Origin: Babylonia areolata
Lineage: Eukaryota > Mollusca > Gastropoda > Neogastropoda > Buccinidae
Length of the DNA stretch: 64,000 nt
NCBI RefSeq assembly: GCF_041734735.1
Contig: NC_134879.1
Location: 8,249,810 to 8,313,809, forward strand
Direction: 5' to 3'
A model generated the notes under the pieces. It had not been told where the DNA came from, made no database searches, and saw only the letters and a list, made by a program, of their open reading frames with translations. Position numbers and translations under genes: made by a program. Each line of letters begins with the position of its first letter. The first letter of the stretch is position 1. Positions 1 to 10,383 of this stretch are shown one piece after another.

Positions 1-409
1 GAGGTAGATATGGACAGCAATTCTGAAACAAACATGATGGGTGAACATGGAGGAGTAGCAGTCTAAAGAGATCCACAGTGTGGCTTTGGCCACATACTCT
101 TGTTTCATTATCATCATGCAGCAAATTTTGCATCATTAAAATTGTTATTTGATAAGAAAATCTATGAAAATTTCCAGTACTGTAAGGCTATACATTCATA
201 TGATCATAAATGATGGTTCAAGCTGCTGAAATATAAAGAAAGAATTGTTCACCACCAAACTGTTTTACCATAATTCTAAGGGGTCTCAGACTGCCTTCAA
301 GAGTCACAAAGTGTGATGCTGCACATTATGATCAAATATATACATTGTTACATACATAAAATCCAGACTGAAGCTCTGTTAACCTTTTTTTTTTTTCTTT
401 TTTAGGTGT
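1..409. other. DPH6 intron 2 distal part; nothing recognised
   Basis: This AT-rich sequence has no open frame, RNA gene or clear repeat that I could identify. It lies inside the DPH6 intron that runs off the left edge. Confidence 0.4.
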
Positions 410-1440
410 TTGTCCTACAGTTTTTCAGAATGTCCCATGGACCAGCTCAGTGAACATGGAGTGCATCCTTTCCATGTCAGGGATGCAAATTTATGTCATA
501 ACTTTGTCACATCCATGCACTAAGCTCTTTCAAGTCTGGCCTTGAAACATACCTCTTTTCAAAATAGCTCCTCTATACCCTCTTTCTGTCCATGGTTCCT
601 CTAGCCTCTTATAGAAAATAAACATATCTACATGTATGATCTGTATGTGTTGTCTTTCATCCCTTTGTTTCAGAGTTATGACTCTCTCAGTTTCTAGTGC
701 CTCAATTGTGACACAATGCCCTCTTATCTCTCTGAACTTCTCAATCCATACTTGCCTACAGAATATTTACATCTCTAGACACCTCCCAGTTAAATGTTCC
801 CCGATACTTCCTTAAATCCTGTGGAAGGAGGTCATTCTCTGTCTTCAGTCCAGAAACATGGAACTCTCCACCCATTGCTTTATTTTCAAACAACTCATCT
901 TTCTAGTTCTACCTTCAAAGCAAATCTGAAAACTTTCCTCATCATGAAATATCTGCCATAAATCACTAGTGCTGTTACTGTCTCAGTTTATGACAATAGA
1001 GAGTGTGTGTGATGAACAATTCAATAGAATGGAAATGGTGGACGAAGAGGTAGAGTGCAGTAGAGGGGAGTTCAATTATTCAATTTATTGTATAAATCCC
1101 TTGTATGTAAATTACAACCATGCTTCTTATACATATATAGATGAGTGCACTGGTAAAAATGTGGATACTGCTCATGTATACACAGTTAATTGTTATTGCT
1201 CTTATTTTAGTTGTTTACTAAGGTTTTAATGTATGTCTGAGGGAGTGTAGGATAGTATATATTTGTTGGTCTTGTAAACTGTGTTTTTATAGAATCAATG
1301 CAATGAATGTGTTTGTATTAATTATTTATATTATTCTTTTCTAAATCTCTCTCTCCCTATTTTATTGTATGTATTTACAAAGTACTTAGAATAGTTCTTC
1401 AGCTTGTATAAAAGCACTATAAAAATGAATTATCATCAGT
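410..1440 (+). mobile_element. Old L2/CR1-like LINE 3' remnant
   Basis: Around 520-575 the sequence resembles the 'ctctttcaagtctg...aaacccacctcttc' segment near the 3' end of the LINE copy at 62730-63655. At 825-945 a decayed frame resembles the family's GRHSFSVSGP...FKS..KTHLF C-terminus. At 1365-1432 is a typical tail (aaagtacttaga...aaagcactataaaa). The frames are heavily decayed, so the insertion is old. It lies antisense in the DPH6 intron. Exact borders are uncertain. Confidence 0.5.
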
Positions 1441-1639
1441 AGCAGTGGTACGTAGTAGTAGTTTGATCTGATTCTGCATAAGATTTAAGGCTGCAAAAAT
1501 ACATTCAATAACAATAAGAATAATAAACTTAACAGTAGTAATGATAACAAGAGCAACAGCAACAATAATAATAATATCAATATCATTATTATCAATATCA
1601 TCATTACCATTATTATCATCATAATTGTTATCATCATCA

Positions 1640-2062
1640 TTGTTATAATCCAAATCCTGATCACTGACCTATATCATCATAACCATTCATCATTATTGTT
1701 ATCATCATCATCATCATTGTTATTTATATCCAAATCCTGATCACTGACCTATATCATCATAACCATTTATCATTATTGTTATCATCATCATCATTGTTAT
1801 TCATATCCAAATCCTGATCACTGACCTATATCATCATAACCATTCATCATTATTGTTATCATCATCATCATCATTGTTATTTATATCCAAATCCTGATGA
1901 CTGACCTATATCATCATAACCATTTATCATTATTGTTATCATCATCATCATTGTTATTCATATCCAAATCCTGATCACTGACCTATATCATCATAACCAT
2001 TCATCATTATTGTTATCATCATCATCATCATTGTTATTTATATCCAAATCCTGATCACTGAC
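1640..2062 (-). repeat. Minisatellite of 77/80-bp units carrying copies of the DPH6 exon 2 donor
   Basis: Five full units plus a partial sixth that is the real exon-intron junction. Units alternate between a 77-bp form (atttat, cattTATC, four ATC) and an 80-bp form (attcat, cattCATC, five ATC), giving a 157-bp higher-order dimer. On the gene strand each unit carries ATAG followed by GTCAGTGATCAGG, identical to the true donor in its first ten intronic bases (one unit has a single change). The unit cores start near 1650, 1730, 1806, 1887, 1963 and 2042. Confidence 0.9.
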
Positions 2063-2154
2063 CTTTGTCCTGAGGTTGGAGATTGGCCAGAGCCACGATG
2101 TGATGACCCTCTGCCACACACTGCACCATGTTGAAGCAGCTGTCCTTGCCGCCA
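2063..2154 (-). CDS. DPH6: DPH6 coding exon 2
   Basis: It completes the serine codon and continues GGKDSCFNMVQCVAEGHHIV and ALANLQPQDK, ending one base into a glycine or glutamate codon at donor GTCAGTGATC (2062 downward). The donor and its intronic flank are the same sequence that is repeated in the minisatellite immediately downstream in the intron. Confidence 0.9.
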
Positions 2155-3609
2155 CTGCAGGGGAAAATACTTTGCATCAAACTAGATTTAAACTGTTAAT
2201 CTCTTGACTGCTAAAATTCTGTAGTATGTGGTGTTGCATATATTTGTTTATAGATAGTTGTGGACTATAGGTGGGGGGAGTATAGCAATCAATTTGAATG
2301 CTTCACCAGCTCATTCAAGCAGACCTTTCTTCTTATTAGTTATATATATGCACATATAATAAGAATAACTGGACATTTATCAGAGCTTCCTCACTGCACA
2401 AAGCACTTTACAATCCACACAGACAAACATACGAAACACACTCAGTCCTCAACTCACAATCATGCACAATAAACATATATAATAATATGCACATACAAAT
2501 TTGAACTTACAATACAAACATACATACATGCATACATACATACATTTGACACACAAAAAATACAGCGTAACAAATATACCTACACAATTAACTAACAACT
2601 TTCAGTTTCATGTATGTAAGAGGTCTAGAGGAAATCTTGCTGGAAGAGGAAAGTATTGAAGTTAAATTTAAAGGAAGGCAGTGAGGGGCTGTGACGGACG
2701 TGGTGAGGCAAAGAGTTCCATATTTGAAGTACAGTAGATGACGAAAAGGCTTGACCACCATGCTGTTTTCAACAAATGCAGTTTTCAAGACAGCCTACAA
2801 AATTTTCAACTAATTTAGATCTTAGACAGATAACTTTAATGCACCATTGAAGACACCAAAATCATTCTACAAATAAAGAGGAAGAACTTCGGTTAAAGAA
2901 TGGTGACTGACATACTGACTTGTAACTTGTAAGGTCTGTCTTATCTCAGTGAGGTAACCACCCTTTACTGACTAGCATACTTGTCAGTAGCAGTCATAGG
3001 AAATAACAAGGTACTGATTAATCATGATTCTCTCAGCAATAATATATGCCACTTTTTTTGACAGTAACACATGTTCTTTGTTGTCCATGATAAACGAAAC
3101 GAAACAAATTTTATTTCATGAGGATAGTGGAATTTAAGGATGATTACTTCTTTTTTATTTTCATTTTCTTACATTCAGCCCTCTGGGCAAAAAACAACAA
3201 CAAAAAAACAACAAAAAAAGATTAAAAAAAAAGAAAAAACAAAACACACACACACACACAAAGAAAAATTACATGAAAATGGTCACCGCTGGTAATATTT
3301 TATACACGCGAAGAAAGAGAGAGAGAGACAGAAAGAGAGAGAGAGAGAAAGAGAGAGAGGCAGACAGACAGGCAGACAGGCAGACAGACAGTCAGAGACA
3401 GACAGAGAGAGAGAGAGAGGGAGAGAGACAGAGACAGAGAGAGACAGAGAGAGAGAGAGAGTGCACACACACACACACACACACACAAGACACCGACTCG
3501 AATGACAAAACATAATACCAGCAAATAAAACAATAACCACTCTGTTGTTGAATTGAGATGTTTTCATATGCATATAACTGGCTCACCTAATCAAAGCTAC
3601 AGTCTTCAT
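2063..3609 (-). CDS. DPH6: DPH6, diphthine-ammonia ligase, first two coding exons (partial gene)
   Basis: Diphthine-ammonia ligase carries out the last, ATP-dependent amidation step of diphthamide synthesis on elongation factor 2 in the cytosol. Two minus-strand exons splice into an open frame beginning MKTVALISGGKDSCFNM, followed by a stretch like the human HQIVALANLRP region (here HHIVALANLQP). SGGKDS is the PP-loop of the N-type ATP pyrophosphatase family and lies at the very N-terminus, as in the family. Exon 1 (3587-3609) ends in phase 2 at GTGAGC; exon 2 (2063-2154) follows the acceptor CCCCTGCAG and ends in phase 1 at GTCAGT. The rest of the protein (roughly 230 further residues in the family) must lie beyond position 1; I saw no third exon in 1-2062. 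The gene is divergent from GOLGA5. What I see is the motif and the joining phases; the function comes from the family. Confidence 0.92.
2335..2800 (-). mobile_element. LINE/SINE-type tail fragment in DPH6 intron 1
   Basis: A 3'-tail-like segment reads (on plus) aagaataactggacatttat then a 'cactgcacaaagcactttacaatccac' stretch, the common molluscan L2-type tail in reverse orientation. It is followed at 2588-2790 by a minus-strand segment that may be the decayed C-terminal coding end of the same element. Borders and family are uncertain. Confidence 0.35.
3240..3488. repeat. Low-complexity (CA)n and (GA)n/(CAGA)n tract in DPH6 intron 1
   Basis: A (CA)n run at 3243-3260 and a long purine tract of GAGA/CAGA repeats at 3310-3460 end in (CA)n at 3464-3486. 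Open frames on both strands here are artefacts of the repeat. The flanking 2800-3240 holds only AT-rich sequence and an A-rich run. Confidence 0.85.
3587..3609 (-). CDS. DPH6: DPH6 coding exon 1 (23 coding bases)
   Basis: The frame is ATG AAG ACT GTA GCT TTG ATT AG, encoding MKTVALI plus two bases of the serine codon, then the donor GTGAGC. It is the only ATG that joins in phase to exon 2, and it gives the short hydrophobic beta strand that precedes SGGKDS in DPH6 proteins. The exon border cuts the PP-loop between its first and second residues. Confidence 0.88.
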
Positions 3610-3775
3610 TGTAACTCCGTCCTCTTTAAGTTGAACGATTAACAACAATACTATCTTGTTTGCGTTGCTTCCACGTGAAGTTTACACCGGAAGGAAGCGG
3701 ATGTAGCTTTATACATGCGCATAACCTTACATCCACGTCTGATTGTTTTGGTTTTCCGTATTGTCTGTTCGACGT
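3610..3775. promoter_or_regulatory. Probable bidirectional DPH6/GOLGA5 promoter
   Basis: This stretch lies between the DPH6 start codon and the GOLGA5 side. It holds a perfect E-box CACGTG (3672-3677), an ETS-type ACCGGAAG (3686-3693) and a self-complementary ATGCGCAT (3715-3722) resembling an NRF-1 half-site. No TATA box is placed convincingly. This set is typical of divergent housekeeping promoters in animals. A good donor, GTAAGA at 3774-3779, could close a non-coding GOLGA5 exon 1. The motifs are seen; promoter activity and the non-coding exon are inferred. Confidence 0.5.
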
Positions 3776-4699
3776 AAGAATACATTTTACTGGTGGGTTA
3801 TTGTTCTTAATACCCGAAATTGTTATGTTCTTGTATTTAATAATAATAGGGCTCCCGTATTCCACATTTTATCTGTTAATGCCATCTTCTGCAGAAAAAT
3901 AACAGCTCTTCCCCCCACCCCCTCTCAACTTCACTTGTGAAACTGGTGTTCAAAGACGCGTTGAGTGCAGTCATAAAAAACAATAAACAAACAAACAAAC
4001 AAACAAAACCAAAAAATATTCGTCGTGCAAAATATTTGAAATAGAAGGGAGGAGTGAGGTCGATTTAGAAAAGCTAGTGGTCCTCCATCAGCAGTCTCGG
4101 TCTTCCGACTTCTCTGTCCGACTGTGATTGAGGCGGGGCCTATGGTGGTCTTACTGAAGTTACTCTGTTGAAATTCTAACGTGCGCTAAATCCCTTTTTC
4201 TTCTTCTTTTTTTCTCTCTTTCAGTTACACCATCAACATCGACTTGTCGATGCCTCTGTTACGGTTGACTTGATGTATGCTAGGAATATTCGTGATAGGG
4301 CCGGCGCTGGGCATCGATCCTGGATCGATATGCAACGAACTGCTCGGCATCGGTCCCGCAAAATCATCGGATATGAAGTTGAATTCTCGATCATTGAAAG
4401 TCAATACGGACCTTTCTTGATTCTTGAGCTTGTCCTGCATGAACTTTTCACCAATGGCTAATAGAACCACATACTACAGAAAAGTCCAACCTGAAATCAG
4501 ACTCTTGATCCACAGATTGGTCACGTGACCCTCAGCACATCTTCCTGACTTGCCATATCTCCCACCAAAATTACCAGCAAACTCCCACTACTTTTTTTGT
4601 TGACCAATAAACTCAATCCCACCAAAATCATCGTATGTAGGTATAACAATTATCGATGTCATTAATGACATTGTCATCAGGAAATCCACAAAACACCAA
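3776..4699. other. GOLGA5 upstream/leader region without recognised coding sequence
   Basis: Between the putative promoter and the coding start the only splice-like signal I noticed is a pyrimidine tract with cag at about 4210-4224. A segment at 4284-4360 contains near-palindromic ATCGATCC/GGATCGAT. Short open frames on both strands at 4225-4470 match nothing I recognise. A non-coding 5' exon of GOLGA5 could lie here, but the sequence alone does not decide it. Confidence 0.3.
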
Positions 4700-4972
4700 G
4701 CTTCGTATCCATCGGGGATCGACGCCCAGCTACTTCGTTTCCATAACCCACCAAACACAGTCATGGATTACAGAATCTTTAACGTGCATATTTGATTTTC
4801 TGCATGCACACTCAAAGGAGTTTCAGGCATTAGCAGGTCTGTGCTTATTATGTTGACCTGGGAGATTGGAAAAATCTCCACCCATTACCTACCAGGCGCT
4901 GTTACCAAGATTCAAACTCCAGACTTACAGATTGAAAGTCCAGTGCTTTAACCACTGGGCTATACTGTTAAT
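4700..4972 (-). mobile_element. tRNA-derived SINE, minus orientation
   Basis: Reading the minus strand from 4970, a tRNA-like head (gcccagtggttaaagcac, then a GAGTTTGAATCTTGG B box) is followed by a body with 'ggtggagatttttccaatctcccaggtc' and 'aatatgcacgttaaagat'. These match the body of the SINE at 15045-15603 closely, so the two are related. The 3' end below about 4710 is diverged. Confidence 0.7.
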
Positions 4973-5262
4973 AGATGAGTTGTATTAGCACCCAGAACAC
5001 CATTCAAGATCAAATGGGGTGTTAAAAAAAAAAAAATTACAAGGTCATGATCCCATGTGTGACTGAAAAGTCAAATCCAGACTCACCAGCATCTTGATCA
5101 TGTAATATGTACTATTGTACTGTCAACAGCTGCATTCTCTATTGGACTGTCTCAGTGTCTGTCAGTATTGTCTGATTGTGTCAGTAGTACCTATCAAGGT
5201 CAAGATGAATCTATTTGACATTATATATCTGACTTAGGACAACATTTGTTGTTGCTTTTCAG

Positions 5263-5291
5263 ACAGGAGCACCAAACAAAACAGATCCAAG
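5263..5291 (+). other. GOLGA5: GOLGA5 5' UTR part of the first coding exon
   Basis: The acceptor TTGTTGCTTTTCAG ends at 5262, and the 29 bases up to the ATG at 5292 are leader. The pyrimidine tract suggests a spliced 5' exon upstream. Confidence 0.6.
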
Positions 5292-5934
5292 ATGTCTTGG
5301 CTCTCAGCCGTGACAGGGAAAGCAGAGGACTTCCTCAACCGTCTGGACAAATCAGCTGCAGAGGCGTTCCACATTGAGGAGGAGACCAAAAGCAAGAGGG
5401 TGGATCCATCCTCCTCTGTGACATCAGATCACCTGAGCTACCAGTCATCATCACACAGAACTTACAAACCTGTTTCTCCCTCAGCCAGTTTCCCTGTGAG
5501 CTTGAACAACACTAGTAGTAGGTTTGTTCAACCCACAACCACATCCACCCCAAAACCCAACTTGAAATCAGCTGTTACTTCTTCTTCAACTGTTACTGTT
5601 AGTACTGCAAGGACTGCCGGAGATGTGGCACCAGCTGTGACTAAGCAAAGCAATATGAAGCAGCCAGAGTCTGATGAAGCCCTGTTTGACTTTCTTAACA
5701 GTAAGGACCCCATGGAAGGGAACAGAAAGAGAGTGACCCCTGTAAATGTGAAACAGCAGTCAAGACAGAGTGACAGTGAGTCATCTTCAAGTTCAAGGCG
5801 TAATAGTATGAAAGGTGTGGCACCACCTTTTTTGGGACAGAGTGAGTGTGCCAGTGCGTGGGGCAGTGGAGGGTGGAGCATGGGGGATGACAACACAGAA
5901 GCTGTACAGACTGTATCAGCTGCTGAATCAGCTG
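5292..5934 (+). CDS. GOLGA5: GOLGA5 exon 1 (residues 1-214)
   Basis: It begins at the ATG in CCAAGATGT and ends one base into a codon before donor GTGAGT. It holds the amphipathic N-terminus, a low-complexity Ser/Thr/Pro stretch, and the conserved acidic ALFDFLNS motif that human golgin-84 also has. The Ser-rich part is longer than in human, which explains most of the extra length of the protein. Confidence 0.95.
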
Positions 5935-6452
5935 GTGAGTGATGTTTTTTTTAAGTTTTATCAAGTGTTTTAACATGCACACAAATGTGTAATGCATTTA
6001 AACATGCTCATATATGTATGCTTACACAAGTAACAGGAGGTGCCAAGGCAGAGTCAACCATTTGACGTCTGATCCTGTGTTCACCAGTGATCAAGGTTGG
6101 AGGCCTTTTACTTTTAACCTATCATATGCACACATATCCTGAACTTTTGTCTCTGCTTCAGGAGCCTTTCTTTTAACATTGAAGATGGGAAACATCGTTC
6201 AGTGTTAACACGCCATGAACGTCAACATCCGATCGCGCACGAGCAAAGATGTTGCTCCGTGAAGCGAGCTGCAGTGGATGACACTTTACATTTCAGTTGA
6301 CTGTGTTCAAGCTTGCTTTCTTGGTGTGTCTTTTAATTTTCTTTCGCCTCTATCAATTTTTGAGTGCCAACTGGGCACTCTCAACAGAAAATTTACGTGC
6401 CCCAGCCAACTTTTCGTAGCATTTGCACTCAGGCACCCACTAAATTCAAACT

Positions 6453-6503
<51 letters not shown>

Positions 6504-6591
6504 TAACACTAAAAATGAAAAAAACAAGTACATGTAAACAAAAGCTGACAACCTCCCCCCCCCCACACACACACACACTCACTCACACACA

Positions 6592-6630
<39 letters not shown>

Positions 6631-8581
6631 ATTAGCACGCGCACGCTAAAAACAAAAACAAAAAAACACTATATGGACAAATTATACCAAACATACAGGT
6701 CTGCTTTTGTAAGTTATTGGTTCAGTAATTAAATGGCACACACAAGCTGTTCTAGAGATCTTCCTTACTCTCTCAGTCTCTGTACTGGTATTTCAGAGGG
6801 GCACATGATATCAATAGACATGTTTTTTTGTTTTTGTTGTTGTTGTTGATGATGAATTTAACAATTAACTGATAAAGGAGAAATAAAAATGTTAGCAGCA
6901 TTAAGTCAATCAGCATAACAACAAGCTCTGTCTCAGTTTCTGGCATGTGTTTAAAGAACAAACATGAGTTTCAGTTTCAGTAGCTCAAGGAGGCGTCACT
7001 GCGTTCAGACAAATCCATATACGCTACACCACATCTGCCAAGCAGATGCCTGACCAGCAGCGTAACCCAACATGCTTAGTCAGGCCTTGAGAAAAAAAAA
7101 AGGGTGAATAAATAATAGATAAATACATAAAAAAAAAAAATTACTACTACCACTACTAATAATATGTATAAGGCGCAAAAACGTGAATAAGTCAACTATA
7201 AGCGTACATAAATAAATAAATAATAATTATAATAAAAAAAGGTAATAATAATAAATAAATAAATAAATAAATAAATAAGACGATGATGATAAATAACAAA
7301 CATGAAACATTAAAGACTGATTACTCCTTACCAATTTGAGTTAACTACATTGTAATCTTGACTCAAATGATTTTACTGACCTTTGTCAAAATTGTTGCAA
7401 GAGAAGGCAATGCAACAGAAGGCAATGAATATTTTCCTAGACCCTTGAGTGTGCCAGGAAGGAAATTTATGTCCCCTTCCAGTTCCAGTGTGCAAAAAAG
7501 TGCCCCATGGAAATTTCCATCCTTGTCATTTTAGGAATTTTTTGAAAGCAAGATCATTTGATTGATGCAAAAGTCAAACTGTCATAATTGGATAGTGTGT
7601 TTACTTTCATATAAGAAAAGTGTAGGATAAAGTTATATAAACTTTTGTTTAGTAGTTTGAGTGCTAGAATTAAAAAATATATATCCTCTGACCAAAACAT
7701 TCCTTGGCAAATAGTTGTCACTGAGCATAAAATGGGCTTGGCACTGAAAGTGAAAGTATTAAACTTAAAAGTGTTCGTTATTTTTTGTCACAATAGATTC
7801 CTCAGTTAGACAGTAGGAAATTTTGGCTGTGGTCCTCAGGTAGAGCATGTCTGATGTCACCAACAGTGCAGCATCCACCCACCTTTTTTTTTTTCTTCTT
7901 CTTCTGATTTTTTCTGTCTGCTTGAGGATTTGTTTCACTATCTAAGTGGATTTTTTTACAGGTTTGTGCCAACCTCTTTTGTAGCATTCTTTTAAGTGCA
8001 TTTTTAGTGCATGTAGCAATATGACCTTAGTTTTTATTACCTCATCCAAAAAATGAGTACCCAGTCCACCACTCAAATCTCACTACTCTTAGTTCACAAG
8101 AGGTCCCAATGACTGATGAGCAACCAGTTTATGTGAATTATGTCTGTGTTCAGAGGTAGAACCGATGGAAAACAACCAGCGTGGCAGTCCAACCTACTCC
8201 CATGAATCTGCTGACCCAGATGCCTTGGCGGATGCCATGAAGGAAAGTCCTGCAGGCAGTATCAGCAGTGGTGGGGAGACGGAGCACCACCACCATCACC
8301 ATGACAACCACAATGACAGGGAGGCTGGCCTATCAGTCTCAGCCCTGGAGCTAGAGAATGGGCTGCTGAAGAACGAGGTGGCGTCTCTCAACCAGGAGAT
8401 CAGTTCACTCATCGATCATGCCAAAAAATCTCAGTCTGGCGAGTGTGAACATCTTCATTTGATTTTATTGGGGTTTTTATTTTATTTTTTAGGTGGGGGG
8501 GGGGGGGGGGGTCTCTGTGTGTGTGTGTGTGTTTGTTTTATTTTGTTTGAATTTTCTCTTCAGAATCATCACCACCATAAC

Positions 8582-8612
<31 letters not shown>

Positions 8613-10345
8613 CTTCTTCCACTAGACGACCAACATCAGTATGTCGATGAAAACTGTCGTGTTGTTGAAGGCTGCTGTTGGTCTAGCCTTCAAGACACTA
8701 CTTACCAGTAGGGTGGGGGAGGGGGGGCATGGGGGGGGGGGAGAGAAAAATGGTAGGGGTGGGTGGACTTCCTAACAGTAACAGTTGCAGTCTACATACC
8801 ACATCTGTATATATGGCAGAATAACTACTTGCGATGCATTTGGCTAAATTTGCAATGCCAGTTGAGTTATGTTTCTGTTGTTTTTTTCTTGTCACTTTTC
8901 TTAATTTCATACTTTTTTTCGTTTAAGGTGGAGCTGGGGTTGGAGACAGGGATGCACATTCATATGCTTTTTAAGAAATATTCTCTGTTCATGTGTGAGG
9001 AACTGTTTATCTGTTAACTAGATTTCTCCAGGTCTGTTGTTTGTATGCCAAAGCCTGGAACTGTACAAATGGTTTTCCCATCCATTTTGCAATGTTGTCA
9101 GTCCATCATTTTTGGTCTTCCCCTCCATTTCCCTCTGAGGCCATTGGATCTTTTTACATGGTCATATCAGTGTAGATTTTTTTTATTTTATTTTTTATTT
9201 ATTTATTTTTTTACTTAACTGATGTCAGCATGTCTAGATGCGGTCCAAAGTGTTGCGTGATTGTTTGGCACATTTGTTGAGTTGTTCATTGGTAATATGA
9301 TCAGTCAGTGTCTCTGATTTTTTGTAACATTGCACTGGACAACAATCAGAAGCACCACAAACAGCCCCCCACATATATCCTCTCCCTTCCCAAGGACCTT
9401 CAGACCAGAAGCATGATAGAACTTTTCATCCAGTTTTCATTAAACATGGCACTGCAGTTTGATTTGACCAGAACATAAATGTGTTTTAAATTCAGAGGTC
9501 AGAGGTCAAGTTCACATCAAAAGGTGTATCTTTTTTTTTTTTTTCACATGTTTTTCTTTTCACTGTTGTTTGTTTTCATGATTCCTCAATTGGATGAAGT
9601 AGTCATCACACATCTTGAGTCTTGAACACAGAAAGATTTGTCTCTCTTGTTTCATGATTCCTTTGTTGGATTAAGTTTGTTGGATTAAGTTATCATACTT
9701 AAAAGTCTTGAAGGCCTTGTCTCAATTGTTCTTTGATTAACAGAGCTGGTGAAGACAAAGGAGAAGCTGTCGGAACACATGAACAGTACGTCCCTTCACA
9801 GCCAGCTGGTGCATGAGCTGCAGGCGCGGGAGGTGGACCTGCAGGAGGCTGTTCATGCCAAGGACTCGCAGCTGGCCATCCTGCGACTGCAACTGGAGGA
9901 GGCAGACCGTGGTGCCTCCAGTCGGCAGCGAGAGGTGGAGAGTTTGCAGACTGAGCATGACAGGTGGGTAGGGGAGAGGGGGGTGGGGGAGGTGGAGGGG
10001 GGAGGCTGGTGGTATGGGGGAAACAAATCTGCGGCTGTGTTGGTTTGGACGAGGAGGAACTTAGGAACATTCTGGCTGTGTTGCTTTTCATGAGGAGGTT
10101 CACAAGGGAGACGTTCAGAGATATGCACGCACACTCACATGCAGCACATGTACGTTCACACACATGCGTATGCACAGGTGCTTGTACATAGGTACACACA
10201 TGTGCATACATATGCTCGCACACAAATGCTCACACATGCACAAAATCAAATGCATGCACATGCACAGATGCACACACACATTATGCACAATAACACACAT
10301 CCATATACACACACATGAAAATAATCACACACACACACACACACA

Positions 10346-10383
<38 letters not shown>

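Noticed and set aside
3273-3586. Several overlapping frames rich in Arg/Glu or Ser/Leu/Val
   Set aside because: They are translations of (GA)n and (CA)n simple sequence; all frames stay open because the repeats lack stops.
9699-10223. 174-codon minus-strand frame, proline-rich
   Set aside because: It is the antisense of GOLGA5 exon 3 and the adjacent GC-rich intron; the sense strand carries the conserved protein.
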